A stretch of DNA of 64,000 nucleotides from Pseudomonas sp. FP1742 (GTDB lineage Bacteria > Pseudomonadota > Gammaproteobacteria > Pseudomonadales > Pseudomonadaceae). The stretch covers positions 5,766,001-5,830,000 of the forward strand of contig NZ_CP117460.1 in NCBI RefSeq assembly GCF_030687145.1, read 5' to 3'. Both the position numbers and the translations under genes were made by a program. Position 1 is the first letter of the stretch; the number at the start of each line of letters is the position of its first letter. Positions 7,705 to 16,901 of this stretch are shown here, piece after piece. A model generated the notes under the pieces. The model had not been told where the DNA came from. It was given only the letters and a program-made list of their open reading frames with translations, and did not search any database.

Positions 7705-9000
7705 ATGCTGGAAAGGCTGTTTCAACTCAAGGCACACAACACCAATGTGCGAACCGAGATTCTGGCGGGCGTCACGACCTTTTTGGCCATGGCCTACATT
7801 CTGTTCGTCAACCCGAGCATCCTCGGCGAGACCGGCATGGACAAGGGCGCAGTATTTGTCGCCACCTGTCTGGCTGCCGCCATCGGCTCGACGACCATGG
7901 GCCTGATCGCCAACTATCCGATCGCCCTCGCGCCGGGCATGGGCTTGAACGCCTTCTTCACCTACACCGTGGTCCTGCACATGGGTCACACCTGGCAAGT
8001 GGCGCTGGGTGCGGTGTTCCTCTCGGCGGTGATGTTTTTCCTGCTGTCGATCTTCCGCATCCGTGAATGGATCATCAACAGCATCCCGTTAGCGCTACGT
8101 TCGGCGATTGCCGCCGGCATCGGCCTGTTCCTGGCACTGATCGCCCTGCACAACGCCGGCATCGTCGTCAGCAATCCGGCGACCATGGTCGGCCTCGGCG
8201 ACCTGAAGCAACCGGCGCCGATCCTCGCGACCCTGGGCTTTGCCCTGATCGTTGCCCTGGAGGCCCTGAAAGTGCGCGGTGCGGTGCTGATCGGCATTCT
8301 GTCGGTGACCATCGTCTCCATCCTGTTGGGCTTCAGCCCGTTCGGCGGCGTGATGTCGATGCCACCGTCCCTGGCCCCGACCTTCCTGCAACTGGACATC
8401 AAAGGCGCACTGGACATCGGTCTGGTCAGCGTGATCTTCGCGTTCCTGTTCGTCGACCTGTTCGACAACTCCGGCACCCTGATCGGCGTCGCCAAGCGCG
8501 CCGGCCTGATGGGCAAGGACGGCCACATGCCGAAAATGGGCCGCGCCCTGATCGCCGACAGCACCGCAGCCATGGCTGGCTCCTTGCTGGGCACCTCGAC
8601 CACCACCAGCTACATCGAATCCGCAGCCGGCGTGAGTGCCGGTGGCCGCACCGGCCTGACCGCCGTCGTGGTGGCGATTCTGTTCCTGCTGGCGCTGTTC
8701 TTCTCGCCATTGGCGGCCAGCGTTCCAGCCTTCGCCACGGCGCCTGCATTACTGTTCGTCGCCGTATTGATGACCTCGGGGCTGGCGGAAATAGACTGGG
8801 ACGACATCACCGTTGCCGCGCCAGTGGTCGTCACCGCGCTGGCCATGCCATTCACTTACTCCATCGCCAACGGCATCGCCTTCGGTTTCATCTCCTGGAC
8901 CGCCATCAAGTTGCTGTCCGGCCGTGGCCGTGAGCTGAACTCGGCGTTGGTGGTTCTGTCGATTCTGTTCGTGATCAAGTTAGGTTGGTTCAACGCATGA
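7705..9000 (+). CDS. NCS2-family purine (adenine/hypoxanthine/guanine) permease
   Basis: The 431-residue inner-membrane protein has 12-14 helices and the AzgA/GhxP-like signature motifs: [17 protein letters not shown] near residue 20, [12 protein letters not shown] near 80, and [14 protein letters not shown] near 255. Members import purine bases by proton symport; which base is favoured cannot be told here. A GGGGAG ribosome site precedes the ATG. Its stop overlaps the trmA start (ATGA), so the two are probably translated together. Confidence 0.9.
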   Translation: MLERLFQLKAHNTNVRTEILAGVTTFLAMAYILFVNPSILGETGMDKGAVFVATCLAAAIGSTTMGLIANYPIALAPGMGLNAFFTYTVVLHMGHTWQVALGAVFLSAVMFFLLSIFRIREWIINSIPLALRSAIAAGIGLFLALIALHNAGIVVSNPATMVGLGDLKQPAPILATLGFALIVALEALKVRGAVLIGILSVTIVSILLGFSPFGGVMSMPPSLAPTFLQLDIKGALDIGLVSVIFAFLFVDLFDNSGTLIGVAKRAGLMGKDGHMPKMGRALIADSTAAMAGSLLGTSTTTSYIESAAGVSAGGRTGLTAVVVAILFLLALFFSPLAASVPAFATAPALLFVAVLMTSGLAEIDWDDITVAAPVVVTALAMPFTYSIANGIAFGFISWTAIKLLSGRGRELNSALVVLSILFVIKLGWFNA

Positions 9001-10076
9001 CTTTTGATTCCCAGGCCTACGCCGTTCAGCTCGAAGAAAAGGTCACGCGCCTGCGCGACCTGCTGGCCCCGTTCGGTGCGCCCGAGCCTGCGGTGTTTGA
9101 TTCGCCGCTGAAAAACTTCCGCCTGCGCGCCGAATTCCGCCTGTGGCGCGAAGCCGGCGAGCGCCATTACGCGATGTTTTCCCAGGAAGACAAACGCACA
9201 CCGATCCTGATCGAAGAGTTCCCGATCGCAAGCCTGCGCATCAACCAGTTGATGCCGCAGCTCAAGGCGGCGTGGCAAGCGAGTGCCGCCCTGAGCCACA
9301 AGCTGTTTCAGGTGGAGTTCCTGACCACACTGGCCGGCGATGCGATGATCACCCTGTGCTACCACCGTCCGCTGGACGAACACTGGCACGCGGCGGCATC
9401 GAAGCTGGCAGCCGACCTGAACGTCAGCATCATCGGTCGCTCCAAGGGCAAACGCGAAGTGATCGGTCATGATTACGTGATCGAGAAGCTTGAAGTCGGC
9501 GGTCGCACCTTCAGCTATCGCCAGCCGGAAGGCGCGTTCACCCAGCCCAACGGCACGGTGAACCAGAAGATGCTCAACTGGGCGTATGACGCTCTCGGTG
9601 ATCGCACGGATGATCTGCTGGAGCTGTATTGCGGCAATGGCAACTTCACCCTGCCCCTGGCGACCCGCGTGCGCAAAGTGCTGGCCACCGAAATCAGCAA
9701 GACCTCGGTCAACGCGGCGCTCAGCAACCTGAGCGAAAACGCGGTGGATAACGTCACGCTGGTGCGTTTGTCTGCCGAAGAGCTGACCGAAGCCCTGAAC
9801 GAAGTTCGCCCGTTCCGTCGCCTGCACGGCATCGACCTCAAGAGCTACGAGTTCGGCAGCGTGTTCGTCGACCCGCCACGTGCCGGCATGGACCCGGACA
9901 CTTGCGAACTGACCCGGCGCTTCGACAACATCCTCTACATTTCATGCAACCCGGAAACCCTCGCGGCCAACATCGCCCAACTGCACGACACTCACCGCAT
10001 CACTCAATGCGCGATGTTCGACCAGTTTCCATGGACCCATCACATGGAGTCCGGAGTGTTGTTGACCCGTCGTTGA
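8997..10076 (+). CDS. trmA: tRNA (uracil-5-)-methyltransferase TrmA
   Basis: The 359-residue enzyme makes m5U54 in the T-loop of tRNA using SAM. Visible features are [14 protein letters not shown] (SAM site, about residues 210-223), the [10 protein letters not shown] motif near residue 290, and the catalytic cysteine in [12 protein letters not shown] near residue 320. The length matches the family. The ATG at 8997 overlaps the permease stop by four bases. A Rho-independent terminator follows. Confidence 0.96.
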   Translation: MTFDSQAYAVQLEEKVTRLRDLLAPFGAPEPAVFDSPLKNFRLRAEFRLWREAGERHYAMFSQEDKRTPILIEEFPIASLRINQLMPQLKAAWQASAALSHKLFQVEFLTTLAGDAMITLCYHRPLDEHWHAAASKLAADLNVSIIGRSKGKREVIGHDYVIEKLEVGGRTFSYRQPEGAFTQPNGTVNQKMLNWAYDALGDRTDDLLELYCGNGNFTLPLATRVRKVLATEISKTSVNAALSNLSENAVDNVTLVRLSAEELTEALNEVRPFRRLHGIDLKSYEFGSVFVDPPRAGMDPDTCELTRRFDNILYISCNPETLAANIAQLHDTHRITQCAMFDQFPWTHHMESGVLLTRR

Positions 10077-10096
10077 TTGCAGCCGTTACACAAATC

Positions 10097-10120
10097 AGCC
10101 GTCCCTGGGACGGCTTTTTT
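10097..10120 (+). terminator. Rho-independent terminator after trmA
   Basis: AGCCGTCC and GGGACGGCT form an 8-9 bp stem with a tiny loop, followed by a run of six T. It ends the permease-trmA transcript just before the stop of the convergent DUF2442 gene. Confidence 0.9.
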
Positions 10121-10128
10121 GTGGGTGA

Positions 10129-10575
10129 TCAACGAGCCGCATCGACCTTGCGTGGGCGGCCGCCCTTCTTGCCGTTGGCCCGTGCCGCCTCGGCCTTGGC
10201 GGCGCTACTCTGACGACCGTTGCGCGAGGCGATCACCGAGGCCGCCATAGCCATCAGCGGTTCGCTCGCCGAAATCAAACCGGCGATGGAGACCTGCAGA
10301 TCCTTGTCTTCATGAAAAAGCGCGGCTCCGGCGAAACCGATTTTCAAACCGGCGAAATCCTCGGTCTCAAAACCATCGAACTCTGGATAGTTTTTCACTG
10401 GCAACAACACGCCGCTGCCATCCTCGAAACCGACGGCGAGACATGGATCAAGAAAGATCACTGTCGTTGCATTCAATCCACTGCGACGACGTAACTCGCC
10501 ACTCTCGATCGCTTCGTCCAAAACGCCTTCGGTCACAGGGTGATCTACCTGCATTTTTGCGCTTATCGTTTTCAT
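10129..10575 (-). CDS. DUF2442 protein with basic C-terminal tail
   Basis: The 148-residue protein contains a DUF2442-like core (residues about 35-100: LAVGFEDGSGVLLPV, then the DLQVSIAGLI end motif) and a C-terminal tail NGKKGGRPRK that resembles an AT-hook-like basic segment and may bind DNA. Its ATG overlaps the stop of the upstream DUF4160 gene (ATGA), so the two form one transcript. DUF2442 and DUF4160 genes are commonly neighbours, and a toxin-antitoxin-like relation has been suspected. The biochemical function is unknown. Confidence 0.8.
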   Translation of the reverse strand: MKTISAKMQVDHPVTEGVLDEAIESGELRRRSGLNATTVIFLDPCLAVGFEDGSGVLLPVKNYPEFDGFETEDFAGLKIGFAGAALFHEDKDLQVSIAGLISASEPLMAMAASVIASRNGRQSSAAKAEAARANGKKGGRPRKVDAAR

Positions 10576-11000
10576 AATTCGATCTCCACGCCCTCCGGTG
10601 CTCCCATCAGCGTCAATAAGGTCTTGTTTCCTTCAGGCTCATAGCGAGCCGAACCAATCATGTAAGTCGTGCTGGCAATCCTCTTCATCACGACCACTTC
10701 ATTGCCCTGCCAATCCCATAACTGATTGTCGAGGCAGGCCGTCTGCAATTTGCTCCACCAGATGCCACGGGCTCGCCGCAGATGGGCAGGTTGTCTGAGC
10801 GCCTGACGCAATCCCTCCAGCACGGCCGGAGGAGGTCGATGCGAATGAGGGACGACGTCCCAAAGCTCGACGCCGTTGTGCCAGAAGCTGAACCTGAAGC
10901 GAGCGCACCACGTACCGGCATCGACGTGAACGTGTGGTGGGCAATGCTCGTCACGCAACATGACTACCAGTGACAACCCCTTGTAGCGGCATACATTCAT
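10572..11000 (-). CDS. DUF4160 protein, first gene of a DUF4160/DUF2442 pair
   Basis: The 142-residue protein starts MNVCRYKGLSLVVMLRDEH. The family hallmark is the CPPHVHV segment near residue 20, a short beta-strand with closely spaced histidines. Here the protein is longer than the minimal DUF4160 domain; its middle is rich in Trp and Arg (ARGIWWSKLQ, NQLWDWQGNEVVVMKR). It is translationally coupled to DUF2442 downstream. A short inverted repeat (11002-11021) stands directly before the start. Function is unknown. Confidence 0.75.
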   Translation of the reverse strand: MNVCRYKGLSLVVMLRDEHCPPHVHVDAGTWCARFRFSFWHNGVELWDVVPHSHRPPPAVLEGLRQALRQPAHLRRARGIWWSKLQTACLDNQLWDWQGNEVVVMKRIASTTYMIGSARYEPEGNKTLLTLMGAPEGVEIEL

Positions 11001-11001
11001 G

Positions 11002-11021
11002 CTAACCCATCCGTTAGGTTA
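11002..11021. promoter_or_regulatory. short inverted repeat before the DUF4160/DUF2442 pair
   Basis: CTAAC-N6-GTTAG (11002-11017) nested with TAACC-N9-GGTTA (11003-11021), two bases upstream of the DUF4160 ATG. Such placement would suit autoregulation, but the arms are only 5 bp, so this is a weak call. Confidence 0.3.
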
Positions 11022-11284
11022 TAGAATCCGAAGATTCGCCATTCCTTGAAAAACCCGATAACTGGCGCTAACCGTTCGATCAGCTGACCACGTTTGAGCC
11101 TAGCGTTTCAGGCCGACCGAGCCCTGCTGATCAGGGCAAAAAAGAGTAAGCAATCCTTTCACCGCCAATATCTGGCCGGTGATGAGCTCACGGCGCTGGT
11201 TGTTGGAGCGAACCCTGTATTTGTACGTCTGCATTTGATAAACACCACCTCAGGTATCCCATTTGATTCTTGGTGTAATCAATC

Positions 11285-12196
11285 ATGCAGCGACATTTCG
11301 ACGATCTTCAGCTCGGCAGCATCGAACTGTTTTGCCTGGCCGCCGAAGCGGGCAGCTTTACCGCCGCAGCCCTGGTGGCGGGAGTGACCCCGGCTGCGGT
11401 CAGTCGCTCGGTGTCGCGGATGGAAGAACGTCTGGGTGTGCGGCTGTTCGCGCGTACCACCCGCAGCGTCAAGCTGACCGACAGTGGCCGGCGTTATTTC
11501 GACGAATGCCGTCAGGCGCTTGCACAACTGGTCGAAGCGCAGCGCGAAATCATGGGGCAACAACAGGAACCCTCCGGCACCTTGCGCATCAGCATTCCCA
11601 CCACCTATGCCCACCATCGCATCCTGCCGCTGCTGCCGGCGTTTCGAGCGCGTTTTCCTGCTGTGAAAGTCGAAGTGCACATCAGCAATCGCAACATCGA
11701 TTTCGTTGGCGAAGGCTATGACATGGCAATTCGTGTGCGGGCCATTCCCGACTCCGGGCTGATTGCCCGGCCGTTGGAGGACGCCGCGCTGGTGATGATT
11801 GCCAGCCCTGATTACCTGAAGCGCGCCGGCCCCCTGCAGACCCTGGACGATCTGGCGCATCACGAATGCATCCAGTTCGAACTGCCCAGCAGCGGGCGGC
11901 GAATTGCCTGGCTGTTCAACGATAACGGCGTGCCGCTGGAGATCCTGGCCGAGGGTAATTACTGCTGTTCCGACGACGTATTGGGCGGTGTGACGCTGGC
12001 GAAGCACGGCGCCGGTCTGTTTCAAACCTATCGCTTCATCGTCGAAAACGAACTGGCGGATGGCTCGCTGGTGGAAGTGCTCAAGCCCTATGGCGGGCGC
12101 TCCCGCCCCTTCACGTTGCTGTATCCGCAAAGCCGCCATGTGCCGTTGCGGCTAAGAGCCTTTATCGATTTTCTGGTGGAGCGTCTGCCGCGCTGA
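11285..12196 (+). CDS. LysR-family transcriptional regulator
   Basis: The 303-residue protein has the LysR winged-helix domain at residues 5-65 (LFCLAAEAGSFTAAA, VSRSVSRMEERLGVRLFAR) and a substrate-binding domain from about residue 90 to 300. It is encoded upstream of, and in the same direction as, aroQ with a 178-bp gap, so it may or may not control the quinate genes. LysR regulators often act on a divergent neighbour; here the neighbour on that side is the unrelated DUF4160 pair. The effector is unknown. Confidence 0.9.
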   Translation: MQRHFDDLQLGSIELFCLAAEAGSFTAAALVAGVTPAAVSRSVSRMEERLGVRLFARTTRSVKLTDSGRRYFDECRQALAQLVEAQREIMGQQQEPSGTLRISIPTTYAHHRILPLLPAFRARFPAVKVEVHISNRNIDFVGEGYDMAIRVRAIPDSGLIARPLEDAALVMIASPDYLKRAGPLQTLDDLAHHECIQFELPSSGRRIAWLFNDNGVPLEILAEGNYCCSDDVLGGVTLAKHGAGLFQTYRFIVENELADGSLVEVLKPYGGRSRPFTLLYPQSRHVPLRLRAFIDFLVERLPR

Positions 12197-12297
12197 AAAG
12201 ATCGCGCCTGCTGGCGCTGCCGAAGAACTGCGATCTGTTGATGGATGTCCGATCACCGCACACAAAAAGCCGCTGCATTGCCTCTTTAATTGACCGA

Positions 12298-12311
12298 ATT
12301 AACCAGTTAGT
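12298..12311. promoter_or_regulatory. operator-like site before aroQ-aroE
   Basis: ATTAACCAGTTAGT shares 12 of 14 bases with the site at 16490-16503 and differs by one base from the palindrome ACTAAC-N2-GTTAGT. It lies 63 bp before the aroQ start, where a repressor could block transcription. The TetR protein encoded at 13729-14406 is the likely binder by proximity. Confidence 0.55.
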
Positions 12312-12374
12312 ACAATTTATCTCCACAGGCTGAAACCCTCGGCCAATGCCAAAAATAATAAGTGGAGAAATCCG

Positions 12375-12815
12375 ATGTCCCCTATCGTTCTGGTGCTCAA
12401 CGGCCCGAACCTGAACCTGCTTGGCACCCGTGAACCGGCGACTTATGGTCACGAAACCCTGGCGGACATTTCAGCGCTGTGCGGTCGCGCCGCCGAAGAG
12501 TTCGGCCTGAAGGTGGAGTTTCGCCAGACCAACCATGAAGGCGAATTGCTCGACTGGATTCATGCCTCCCGTGGTCGCTGCGCCGGGATCGTCATCAATC
12601 CGGCTGCCTGGACCCACACCTCGGTCGCCATTCGCGATGCGTTGGTCGCCAGCGAACTGCCCGTGATCGAAGTGCACCTGTCCAACGTCCATGCCCGCGA
12701 ACCCTTCCGGCATCACTCCTTTGTCTCGTCCATCGCCACGGCGGTCATGTGCGGTTTCGGCAGCCACGGCTATCGTTTGGCGCTGGAGCATTTCAGCCAA
12801 CGTTTGAAAGGTTAA
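12375..12815 (+). CDS. aroQ: type II 3-dehydroquinate dehydratase
   Basis: The 146-residue enzyme interconverts 3-dehydroquinate and 3-dehydroshikimate. Family marks are [16 protein letters not shown] at residues 5-20, with the lid-loop residues after it, and [15 protein letters not shown] near residue 100. The length is standard for the dodecameric type II enzyme. Because it is followed 5 nt later by a quinate/shikimate dehydrogenase and lies beside quiC, this copy probably serves catabolism rather than aromatic biosynthesis. Confidence 0.95.
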   Translation: MSPIVLVLNGPNLNLLGTREPATYGHETLADISALCGRAAEEFGLKVEFRQTNHEGELLDWIHASRGRCAGIVINPAAWTHTSVAIRDALVASELPVIEVHLSNVHAREPFRHHSFVSSIATAVMCGFGSHGYRLALEHFSQRLKG

Positions 12816-12820
12816 GCGTG

Positions 12821-13675
12821 ATGACACAGAACACCGTGGTATTGGCCGGGCTGATCGGCGCCGGCATTCAGGCTTCCCGCACTCCGGCGCTGCACGAGCA
12901 CGAAGGCGATGCGCAGGGTTTGCGCTACCTGTATCGACTGATCGACCTGGATCAGCTGAAACTCGACAGCGGCGCCCTGCCCGACCTGCTGATGGCCGCC
13001 GAGCGGATGAATTTCACCGGGCTGAACATCACCTTCCCATGCAAGCAGACAATCATCCCGTTGCTCGACGAATTGTCGCCGGAAGCCCGCGGCATTGGCG
13101 CGGTGAACACGGTGGTGTTGAAGGACGGTAAACGCATCGGCCACAACACCGATTGCCTGGGCTTCGCCGAAGGGTTTCGTCGCGGCCTGCAGGACGTTGC
13201 CCGTGAGCGTGTGGTGCAAATGGGCGCCGGTGGCGCAGGCGCGGCGGTGGCCCACGCGCTATTGAGCGAAGGCGTACAACTGCTGAGCATTTTCGATGTG
13301 GATCACAACCGGGCTCAGTCTTTGGCGGACAACCTCAATCAGCATTTCGGTTTTGGCCGCGCCGTGGCCGGTCACGACTTGCCAGGCACGCTGGGTCAGG
13401 CTGACGGGCTGGTAAATACCACGCCGATGGGCATGAAAAAACTGCCTGGCATGCCGGTGCCGGTAGAGCTGCTTCGGGCGCAGTTGTGGGTGGCGGAGAT
13501 CGTTTACTTCCCGCTGGAAACCGAACTGCTGCGCAACGCTCGCGCACTGGGTTGCCGTACCCTGGATGGCGGCAACATGGCGGTGTTTCAGGCGGTGAAG
13601 GCGTTTGAATTATTCAGCGGCGTGGTGCCGGATGCCCAGCGGATGCTGGCGCATTTTCAAAGCATGAATGGTTGA
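12821..13675 (+). CDS. aroE: quinate/shikimate dehydrogenase (AroE family)
   Basis: The 284-residue protein has the AroE substrate domain with SRTPALHEHEG (residues about 15-25) and the catalytic lysine in NITFPCKQ, then a Rossmann domain with GAGGAGAAVAHAL. After the glycine-rich loop an aspartate (FDVDHNRA) replaces the NRT-type NADP motif, which suggests NAD use as in catabolic quinate/shikimate dehydrogenases. The SRTPA-HE start also resembles that catabolic branch. The start was set at the ATG at 12821, 5 nt after aroQ; upstream extension would run into aroQ. Confidence 0.9.
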   Translation: MTQNTVVLAGLIGAGIQASRTPALHEHEGDAQGLRYLYRLIDLDQLKLDSGALPDLLMAAERMNFTGLNITFPCKQTIIPLLDELSPEARGIGAVNTVVLKDGKRIGHNTDCLGFAEGFRRGLQDVARERVVQMGAGGAGAAVAHALLSEGVQLLSIFDVDHNRAQSLADNLNQHFGFGRAVAGHDLPGTLGQADGLVNTTPMGMKKLPGMPVPVELLRAQLWVAEIVYFPLETELLRNARALGCRTLDGGNMAVFQAVKAFELFSGVVPDAQRMLAHFQSMNG

Positions 13676-13682
13676 AAAGCAT

Positions 13683-13726
13683 CGCAGGCAAGCATCGTCC
13701 GTAAGAGCGAGGCTTGCCCGCGAAGG
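13683..13726. repeat. degenerate REP-like inverted repeat
   Basis: GCAGGCAAGC and GCTTGCCCGC face each other between the convergent aroE and tetR genes. The core resembles the window's REP sequences but lacks the flanking TGTGGGAGCG part, so it is probably a decayed copy. Confidence 0.45.
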
Positions 13727-13728
13727 TG

Positions 13729-14406
13729 TCAGGCCTGCAGATACCGCAACACCGACTCACAGATCATCTCCCGATGACGCTGCTTGATACTTTCGTCCGG
13801 CAAGTCGATCTGAAAGATCTCACCAAAGGTATGACGGTTCGACACGCGATAGAAGCAAAACGAACTGATCAGCAGGTGCACATCCAGCGGATCGAGACCG
13901 GCGCGGAATACACCCTCTGCGGCCCCTCGACGCAAAATCTCGCCCAGTGAATCGAGGATGGTGTTGTTCATCGCCTTGATCGCATCGGAGCGCTTCACAT
14001 ACTCGGCGTTGTGAATGTTCTCGATGCTGACGATACGCACGAAGTCGACGTTGCGATCATGGTGATCGAAGGTGAATTCCACCAGCCGCCGGATCGCCTC
14101 CACTGGCGCCAGTTCAGCCAGATGCAAGCGGTTCTCGGTGCTGCGGATATCCCCGTAGAGTTTCTCCAGCACCTCGACGTAGAGCTGCTCCTTACTGCCG
14201 AAGTAGTAATAGATCATGCGTTTGGAGGTATGGATGCGCTCGGCGATCGCATCGACGCGCGCACCGGAAAGCCCCTGCTGGACGAACTCGACAATGGCCT
14301 CTTGAAGAATGTTCTCGCGGGTTTTTTCCGGGTTGTTCTTGCGACTCTTGCGAGGCTCGGCAATTGGCTTTTCGGGCGCTACGGAGAGTTTTGAAATTAT
14401 TGTCAT
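13729..14406 (-). CDS. TetR-family regulator, probable controller of quinate/shikimate genes
   Basis: The 225-residue protein has a basic N-terminal arm (residues 15-30), a TetR DNA-binding domain at about 30-75 (ILQEAIVEFVQQGLSGARVD, then SKRMIYYYFGSKEQLY), and a C-terminal all-helical ligand domain of the TetR_C_33-like kind. The ATG at 14406 was chosen because the region upstream does not look coding. It lies between the aroQ-aroE operon and quiC, both preceded by a common palindromic site. The effector is unknown; a pathway intermediate is plausible. Confidence 0.9.
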   Translation of the reverse strand: MTIISKLSVAPEKPIAEPRKSRKNNPEKTRENILQEAIVEFVQQGLSGARVDAIAERIHTSKRMIYYYFGSKEQLYVEVLEKLYGDIRSTENRLHLAELAPVEAIRRLVEFTFDHHDRNVDFVRIVSIENIHNAEYVKRSDAIKAMNNTILDSLGEILRRGAAEGVFRAGLDPLDVHLLISSFCFYRVSNRHTFGEIFQIDLPDESIKQRHREMICESVLRYLQA

Positions 14407-14509
14407 TGCGGGCTCACGGCCATCACTGCACAAGTGGGCGATTATGGGCCGCCGCGTACAGTGAAGGAAGTCACGCGGCAGCGGTTTTGTACCCGTGTTT
14501 ACGATTTTC

Positions 14510-16411
14510 CTACAACTTTGTCTGACGTACGCCACCAGTTCGGGATTTGGCCATGGCCGCCAGTCGCACGGCGACGTTGGCCGCGCCGTAACCCGCGTAG
14601 CCGTTTTTGCGCTGGATGATTTCAAAGAAGAACCGCCCTTCGAACGGCTCGGTGTACACGTGAAACAGCTCGCCACCCTGGGCATCGCGGTCGTAGAGCA
14701 CGTTGAAATACGCCAGCTCGCTGAGGAACTCGTCATCGAAATCGAAGCGCGCGGCGAGGTCATCGTAGTAGTTGAGCGGGATATCCAGCAGCGGCACGCC
14801 CGCCTCTTTGGCGCGGCTGACTTCGGCAAAGATGTCATCGCAATCGAATGCAATGTGATGCACGCCGGAACCGCGATAACTCGACAGCGCGTGTGAGATC
14901 GCGGTGTTGCGGTTCTCGGAAATATTCAGCGGCAGGCGAATCGAACTGCAGCGGCTGCGCAAGGCGCGGCTCTTCACCAGACCATAGGGGTCGGGCAGCA
15001 CCACTTCATCGTCGGCTTCGAAATCCAGCAGGCTTTTGTAGAACAGCACCCAACTGTCGAGGCTGTCGGCGGGCAGTGCCATGGCCATATGGTCGATGCG
15101 CTTGAGGCCACCGCTGGCCACGGCCGTCGGTTGCAGGTTGAAGTCGGTACCATAGACGTCGGCGTCCTGGTCCACCAGGTAAATCAGACTGCCGTCCGGC
15201 GCACGCACGGCGGCGAGTTCCAGCTCATTGGGGCCTACCAGTCCGCGATACGGCTGGCCTTTATAAGCCACGGCCCGCGCCAGCGCACTGGCGCTGTCCT
15301 TGACCCGCACGGCGGTGGCGCACAGCGACGGACCGTGAGCCTCGAAAAAACTGTGGGCGAAGGAATAAGGTTCGGAGTTGAGGATCAGGTTGATATCGCC
15401 TTGACGCAACAGGCTCACACTCTTGGAACGGTGTTGCCCGGCCTTGACGAAACCCAGCCGCTCCAGCCAATGGGACAACTTCGCGCCGAGGCTTTCGTCC
15501 ACGGCGAATTCAAGAAACTCGATGCCGTTGTATTCGCTGGCGTCTGGGGTATCGAACAGAATGTCGCGATTGGCCACAGGCGCAGCTTCCTGCTCCAGAC
15601 GCTCGCGGGTTTTCTCTTCCAGGTACAACAACGAACGCAAACCGTCGGCGGCGTTGGCCCGGGGTGGCGCGGCGCGGAAGCCGTCGTTGAAGATCTCCAG
15701 CGACAGCGGGCCGGTGTAGCCACTCTTGATGATCGGTGCGAGGAACCCCGGCAGATCGAATTCGCCCTGACCGGGGAAACAACGGAAATGCCGGCTCCAC
15801 TCCAGCACGTCCATGGCCAGGATCGGCGCATCGGCCATTTGCACGAAGAAAATCTTGTCGCCGGGAATCTCGGCGATGGCGCTTGGGTCGCCCTTGAGCG
15901 ACAGCGTATGAAAACTGTCCAGCAACACGCCGAGGCTCGGATGGTCGGCCTGGCGAACGATGTTCCACACCTGCTGCCAGGTGTTCACGTGCCGGCCCCA
16001 GGCCAAGGCTTCGTAGCCGATCCGCAGGCCCCGAGCGCCGGCCCGTTCGGCGAGCAGACGCAAGTCGTCGACCAGAATCCGCTCGTCGCCGATGGAGTCA
16101 GCCGAAGCGTTGCTGCACACCAGCACCAGGTCGGTGCCCAGTTCCTGCATCAAATCGAACTTGCGTTCGGCCCGCTCCAGATTGCGCGCCAGGCGATCGC
16201 GGCGGCAACCTTCGAAATCCCGAAAGGGCTGGAACAGTGTGATGGCGATCCCGAGATCGGCACACATCTGCCTGATTTCCCGTGGGCTGCCGTCGTAATA
16301 GAGAAGGTCATTCTCGAAGATCTCTACCCCGTCAAAACCGGCGGCGGCGATGGCTTCGAGTTTTTCCGGCAGGGTACCGCTCAAGGAAACGGTGGCAATG
16401 GAACGCTGCAT
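14510..16411 (-). CDS. quiC: 3-dehydroshikimate dehydratase QuiC, fused to an HPPD-like domain
   Basis: The 633-residue fusion has an N-terminal TIM-barrel domain of the xylose-isomerase/AP-endonuclease-2 kind (residues about 1-270, including GFDGVEIFEND and QGEFDLPGFL) and a C-terminal vicinal-oxygen-chelate domain resembling 4-hydroxyphenylpyruvate dioxygenase (about 300-620). The C-terminal half keeps a possible metal triad: IDHMAMA, HHIAFDC and FFEIIQRK. The N-terminal domain converts 3-dehydroshikimate to protocatechuate in the QuiC family; the role of the other half is less clear. The start at 16411 is preceded by GGGAG. Confidence 0.93.
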   Translation of the reverse strand: MQRSIATVSLSGTLPEKLEAIAAAGFDGVEIFENDLLYYDGSPREIRQMCADLGIAITLFQPFRDFEGCRRDRLARNLERAERKFDLMQELGTDLVLVCSNASADSIGDERILVDDLRLLAERAGARGLRIGYEALAWGRHVNTWQQVWNIVRQADHPSLGVLLDSFHTLSLKGDPSAIAEIPGDKIFFVQMADAPILAMDVLEWSRHFRCFPGQGEFDLPGFLAPIIKSGYTGPLSLEIFNDGFRAAPPRANAADGLRSLLYLEEKTRERLEQEAAPVANRDILFDTPDASEYNGIEFLEFAVDESLGAKLSHWLERLGFVKAGQHRSKSVSLLRQGDINLILNSEPYSFAHSFFEAHGPSLCATAVRVKDSASALARAVAYKGQPYRGLVGPNELELAAVRAPDGSLIYLVDQDADVYGTDFNLQPTAVASGGLKRIDHMAMALPADSLDSWVLFYKSLLDFEADDEVVLPDPYGLVKSRALRSRCSSIRLPLNISENRNTAISHALSSYRGSGVHHIAFDCDDIFAEVSRAKEAGVPLLDIPLNYYDDLAARFDFDDEFLSELAYFNVLYDRDAQGGELFHVYTEPFEGRFFFEIIQRKNGYAGYGAANVAVRLAAMAKSRTGGVRQTKL

Positions 16412-16901
16412 GTGTCGACTCCCGGTGGTGGGGACATTCTTGTTGGGCAAATTATTGGCTTGACGAATCCACACAGCAATTCAAAGTGTACTACCCAGTT
16501 AGTTTTGCGGGCGATTATCGAACAAAATGGCGGTTGACGAATTGACGATTTTTCGTCCACTGCGCACCATCGACACCACATTGAGTCCGGTCATGAACCC
16601 ATGGACTCGGTTACCAAAGACCCTGAACACCACATAAAAATTTCAAAAAACGGGTACACGCTCATGCGCTCATTCAACGCCTTGTTTGCTTGCTCCACCG
16701 CCCTCACGCCTCGCCTGGCGTCCATCCGAACCTTGCGCCCCCTCGGCCGAACCGCGCCGCTCGCTGGATAACACGTTGTCGTCACCTGACGAGAACACCT
16801 CAGCCGATCAATCTCAACCGCGCCCGTCGCCATCGATTGATCACGCGCCCTTGAAGTCCCGACAAGTCTTACTTGTCAGTCATTGAACGGATGGCACACA
16901 C
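16412..16901. other. divergent promoter region between quiC and the MFS gene
   Basis: A 490-bp region with no convincing gene. It holds the operator-like site at 16490-16503 close to quiC. The remaining 400 bp before the MFS start shows no strong palindrome, and a possible 80-residue ORF there looks spurious. An unusually long leader for the transporter is possible. Confidence 0.5.
16490..16503. promoter_or_regulatory. operator-like site between quiC and the MFS transporter
   Basis: ACTACCCAGTTAGT matches the aroQ site at 12 of 14 positions and the palindrome ACTAAC-N2-GTTAGT at all but one defined base. It is 78 bp upstream of the quiC start. Its position within the divergent region would allow control of quiC and perhaps the transporter. 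Confidence 0.55.

Noticed and set aside
11094..11387. 97-codon plus-strand frame before the LysR gene
   Set aside because: It overlaps the LysR start in another frame, has no ribosome site and no recognisable domain.
16591..16833. 80-codon minus-strand frame between quiC and the MFS gene
   Set aside because: Arg-rich with no ribosome site and no family; it lies in what looks like a promoter region.
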